Below are positions 4,440 to 5,701 of a stretch of DNA of 5,701 nt, one piece after another. Position 1 is the stretch's first letter. Each line of letters begins with the position of its first letter. The position numbers and the translations under genes are program-made. This stretch comes from Candidatus Omnitrophota bacterium (lineage in GTDB: Bacteria; Omnitrophota; Gorgyraeia; Gygaellales; Profunditerraquicolaceae), in contig JAPLLQ010000136.1 of the NCBI GenBank assembly GCA_026387485.1, positions 1 through 5,701 on the forward strand, written 5' to 3'. The notes beneath the pieces were generated by a model that saw nothing but the letters and a program-made list of their open reading frames with translations, was not told where the DNA came from and ran no database searches.

Positions 4440-5701
4440 TCAGAAATATAGGTAAGCAAAGGGGAGATTAACCAAAGCGCTATTGGCTTTAAGCAAAAGG
4501 GCTACCAAAAGTTCGCTGCTTAAAGCAAAGGGCTGGGCTAGAATAGGGGAAATTAAGCTGGCTATAACCATGCTAAAACCCGAAAGGGTAATTAGGGTAG
4601 CCAAAGGTACCACAAAAAGGTTAGCTAAAATAGTTACCGGAGAAAAAATCCTGAAATAATAGGCAATGATTCCAACTGTCCCTAACCAAGCTGCGAGCGA
4701 GACCAAGACGCCTTCGCTTAAGAAAAGGAGGAATTTGTTCTTTAGGGCTGCGATATTTAGAATTTTTTTTAATCTCGGATAAAGGTAGATTATGGCTACG
4801 ACGCTAGAAAAAGAAAGTTCAAAACCTAAATCAAAGAGCTGCCGGGGGTTAATCAGTAATATAAACAATGCCGCTAAGCTTAAAGAGTTATAAATATCAG
4901 CATCCCTTTTTATTAGATAAGCGCCTATAAAAATTATGCCCATTATTGTTGCTCGGACTACCGGATTAGACGCACCAGTCATCAGGCAATAAATAACTAA
5001 AGAGATTATGGCAATACAAAACCGCGCTCTTCTGGGCACTCTCAGTAGTCTTAAAAATAGTAGGGCTACAAATGATACAATGCCAACATTAAAACCGCTT
5101 ACCACCAGTATATGCACGGTCCCGCTCTTCATCATCATATCCGCTACAAAATAAGGGATATTCCTTTTTTCACCCAAAATCATCGCATCCAAAATGCCGG
5201 CGGCGATAAAAGATACCTGCCTATAAAGCACCTTTTCTATTTTATTTTTTAGCTGCAAAGAAAACCTTTTAAGCCATAATCCCTGGTTTACATTTAACTT
5301 AAGCACCCCAAAATCAGTCTTTACCCGCATAATAAAATAGATATTTTGATTAGCCAGATAATCTCTGTAGCTTGTGCGGTTTAAAGTGCGGCTATAAAAA
5401 GGCCGGTGCAAATTTCCCCTTAAAAACAATTCGTCACCGTAAAAAAAATTAACCTTACCTTTAAGATAAACGATAATGTTTCCCGAGCATCTACGGCTTA
5501 AATTTTCCTCGGCTAATTCCTCTGCCTTAAAAATAAAGGTCGTGCAGTTATCCTTAAATTGAGAAGAGCTAACAACCATCCCCCTGATTAAATAAAGCTT
5601 TTCACTTTTATAGGGAATAAGCCTAAGCAGATGAGACTTAGGCAGGATGTAGCTATTTCGTAAACAGGCAGCTCCGAGGAGAAAAATAAAAATCAAGCTG
5701 A
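4440..5701 (-). CDS. comEC: ComEC/Rec2-family DNA-uptake channel, 5' end outside window, no C-terminal hydrolase domain
   Basis: An inner-membrane protein of the ComEC family, which forms the channel for single-stranded DNA in natural transformation. Counting from the TTG at 5696, residues about 30-130 form the soluble DUF4131/OB-like domain (LIRGMVVSS, GDELFLRG). The competence domain follows with AGILDAMILGEKRNIP (166-181), MKSGTVHILVVSGFNVGIV (189-207), MTGASNPVVRATIMG (239-253), a KRDADIYNSLSLAA stretch and NPRQLFDLGFELSFSS (283-298), then several helices ending LVNLPFAYLYF. The frame stays open to the edge (a serine codon precedes the TTG) and the visible N-terminus starts mid-helix, so the true start is probably beyond 5701. 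The stop comes directly after the competence domain, so the metallo-beta-lactamase-type domain found at the C-terminus of longer ComEC proteins is absent. That shorter form is known in other bacteria. Confidence 0.93.
   Translation of the reverse strand, partial: SLIFIFLLGAACLRNSYILPKSHLLRLIPYKSEKLYLIRGMVVSSSQFKDNCTTFIFKAEELAEENLSRRCSGNIIVYLKGKVNFFYGDELFLRGNLHRPFYSRTLNRTSYRDYLANQNIYFIMRVKTDFGVLKLNVNQGLWLKRFSLQLKNKIEKVLYRQVSFIAAGILDAMILGEKRNIPYFVADMMMKSGTVHILVVSGFNVGIVSFVALLFLRLLRVPRRARFCIAIISLVIYCLMTGASNPVVRATIMGIIFIGAYLIKRDADIYNSLSLAALFILLINPRQLFDLGFELSFSSVVAIIYLYPRLKKILNIAALKNKFLLFLSEGVLVSLAAWLGTVGIIAYYFRIFSPVTILANLFVVPLATLITLSGFSMVIASLISPILAQPFALSSELLVALLLKANSALVNLPFAYLYF

Noticed and set aside
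4430..4442. TGA at the end of comEC as a recoded sense codon
   Set aside because: A second in-frame stop follows three codons later and the bamD-like gene also ends in TGA, so ordinary termination is the simpler reading.

Overview
The window reads as a stretch of core chromosome from a diderm (Gram-negative-type) bacterium of moderate-to-low G+C. Evidence for an outer membrane is a BamD-like assembly factor and an LptE-like lipoprotein; murJ supplies the peptidoglycan flippase. The protein styles (compact HolA, a BamD-like TPR protein with a WIWTPKSGKW-type mature N-terminus, a ComEC without its C-terminal domain) remind me of uncultured Omnitrophota. That placement is recollection, not proof.

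Layout by position. 1-196: no convincing gene; a G+C-rich (59/100 in the first 100 bases), structured patch that includes a terminator-like nested hairpin downstream of murJ. 197-1741 (-): murJ. 1742-1791: divergent spacer carrying the rpsT promoter and Shine-Dalgarno; the -35 box overlaps the murJ start codon. 1792-2055 (+): rpsT. 2038-2676 (-): a short holA that overlaps the end of rpsT tail-to-tail by 18 bp. 2684-3148 (-): lptE, whose lipoprotein signal continues in frame upstream to about 3240 without a recognisable start codon. 3265-3440: an intergenic island of about seven short degenerate repeat units in both orientations, rich in hairpins. 3442-4383 (-): bamD-like TPR gene with a candidate promoter just upstream. 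4440-5701 (-): comEC, running off the right edge.

The genes on the minus strand run comEC > bamD-like > lptE > holA. lptE next to holA matches the E. coli arrangement (lptE-holA), which supports both weak-similarity calls. BamD-like and LptE-like proteins serve the two outer-membrane assembly routes (beta-barrel insertion and LPS export); MurJ acts in wall synthesis; HolA and S20 are replication and translation components; ComEC is the DNA-uptake channel family. Only rpsT is on the plus strand and it has its own strong sigma-70-type promoter.

I did not find a new defence or mobile system. The items most worth a second look are the repeat island and its abutment on lptE, the missing lptE start at a 12-base A tract, the domain-reduced HolA, and the structured left-edge patch.
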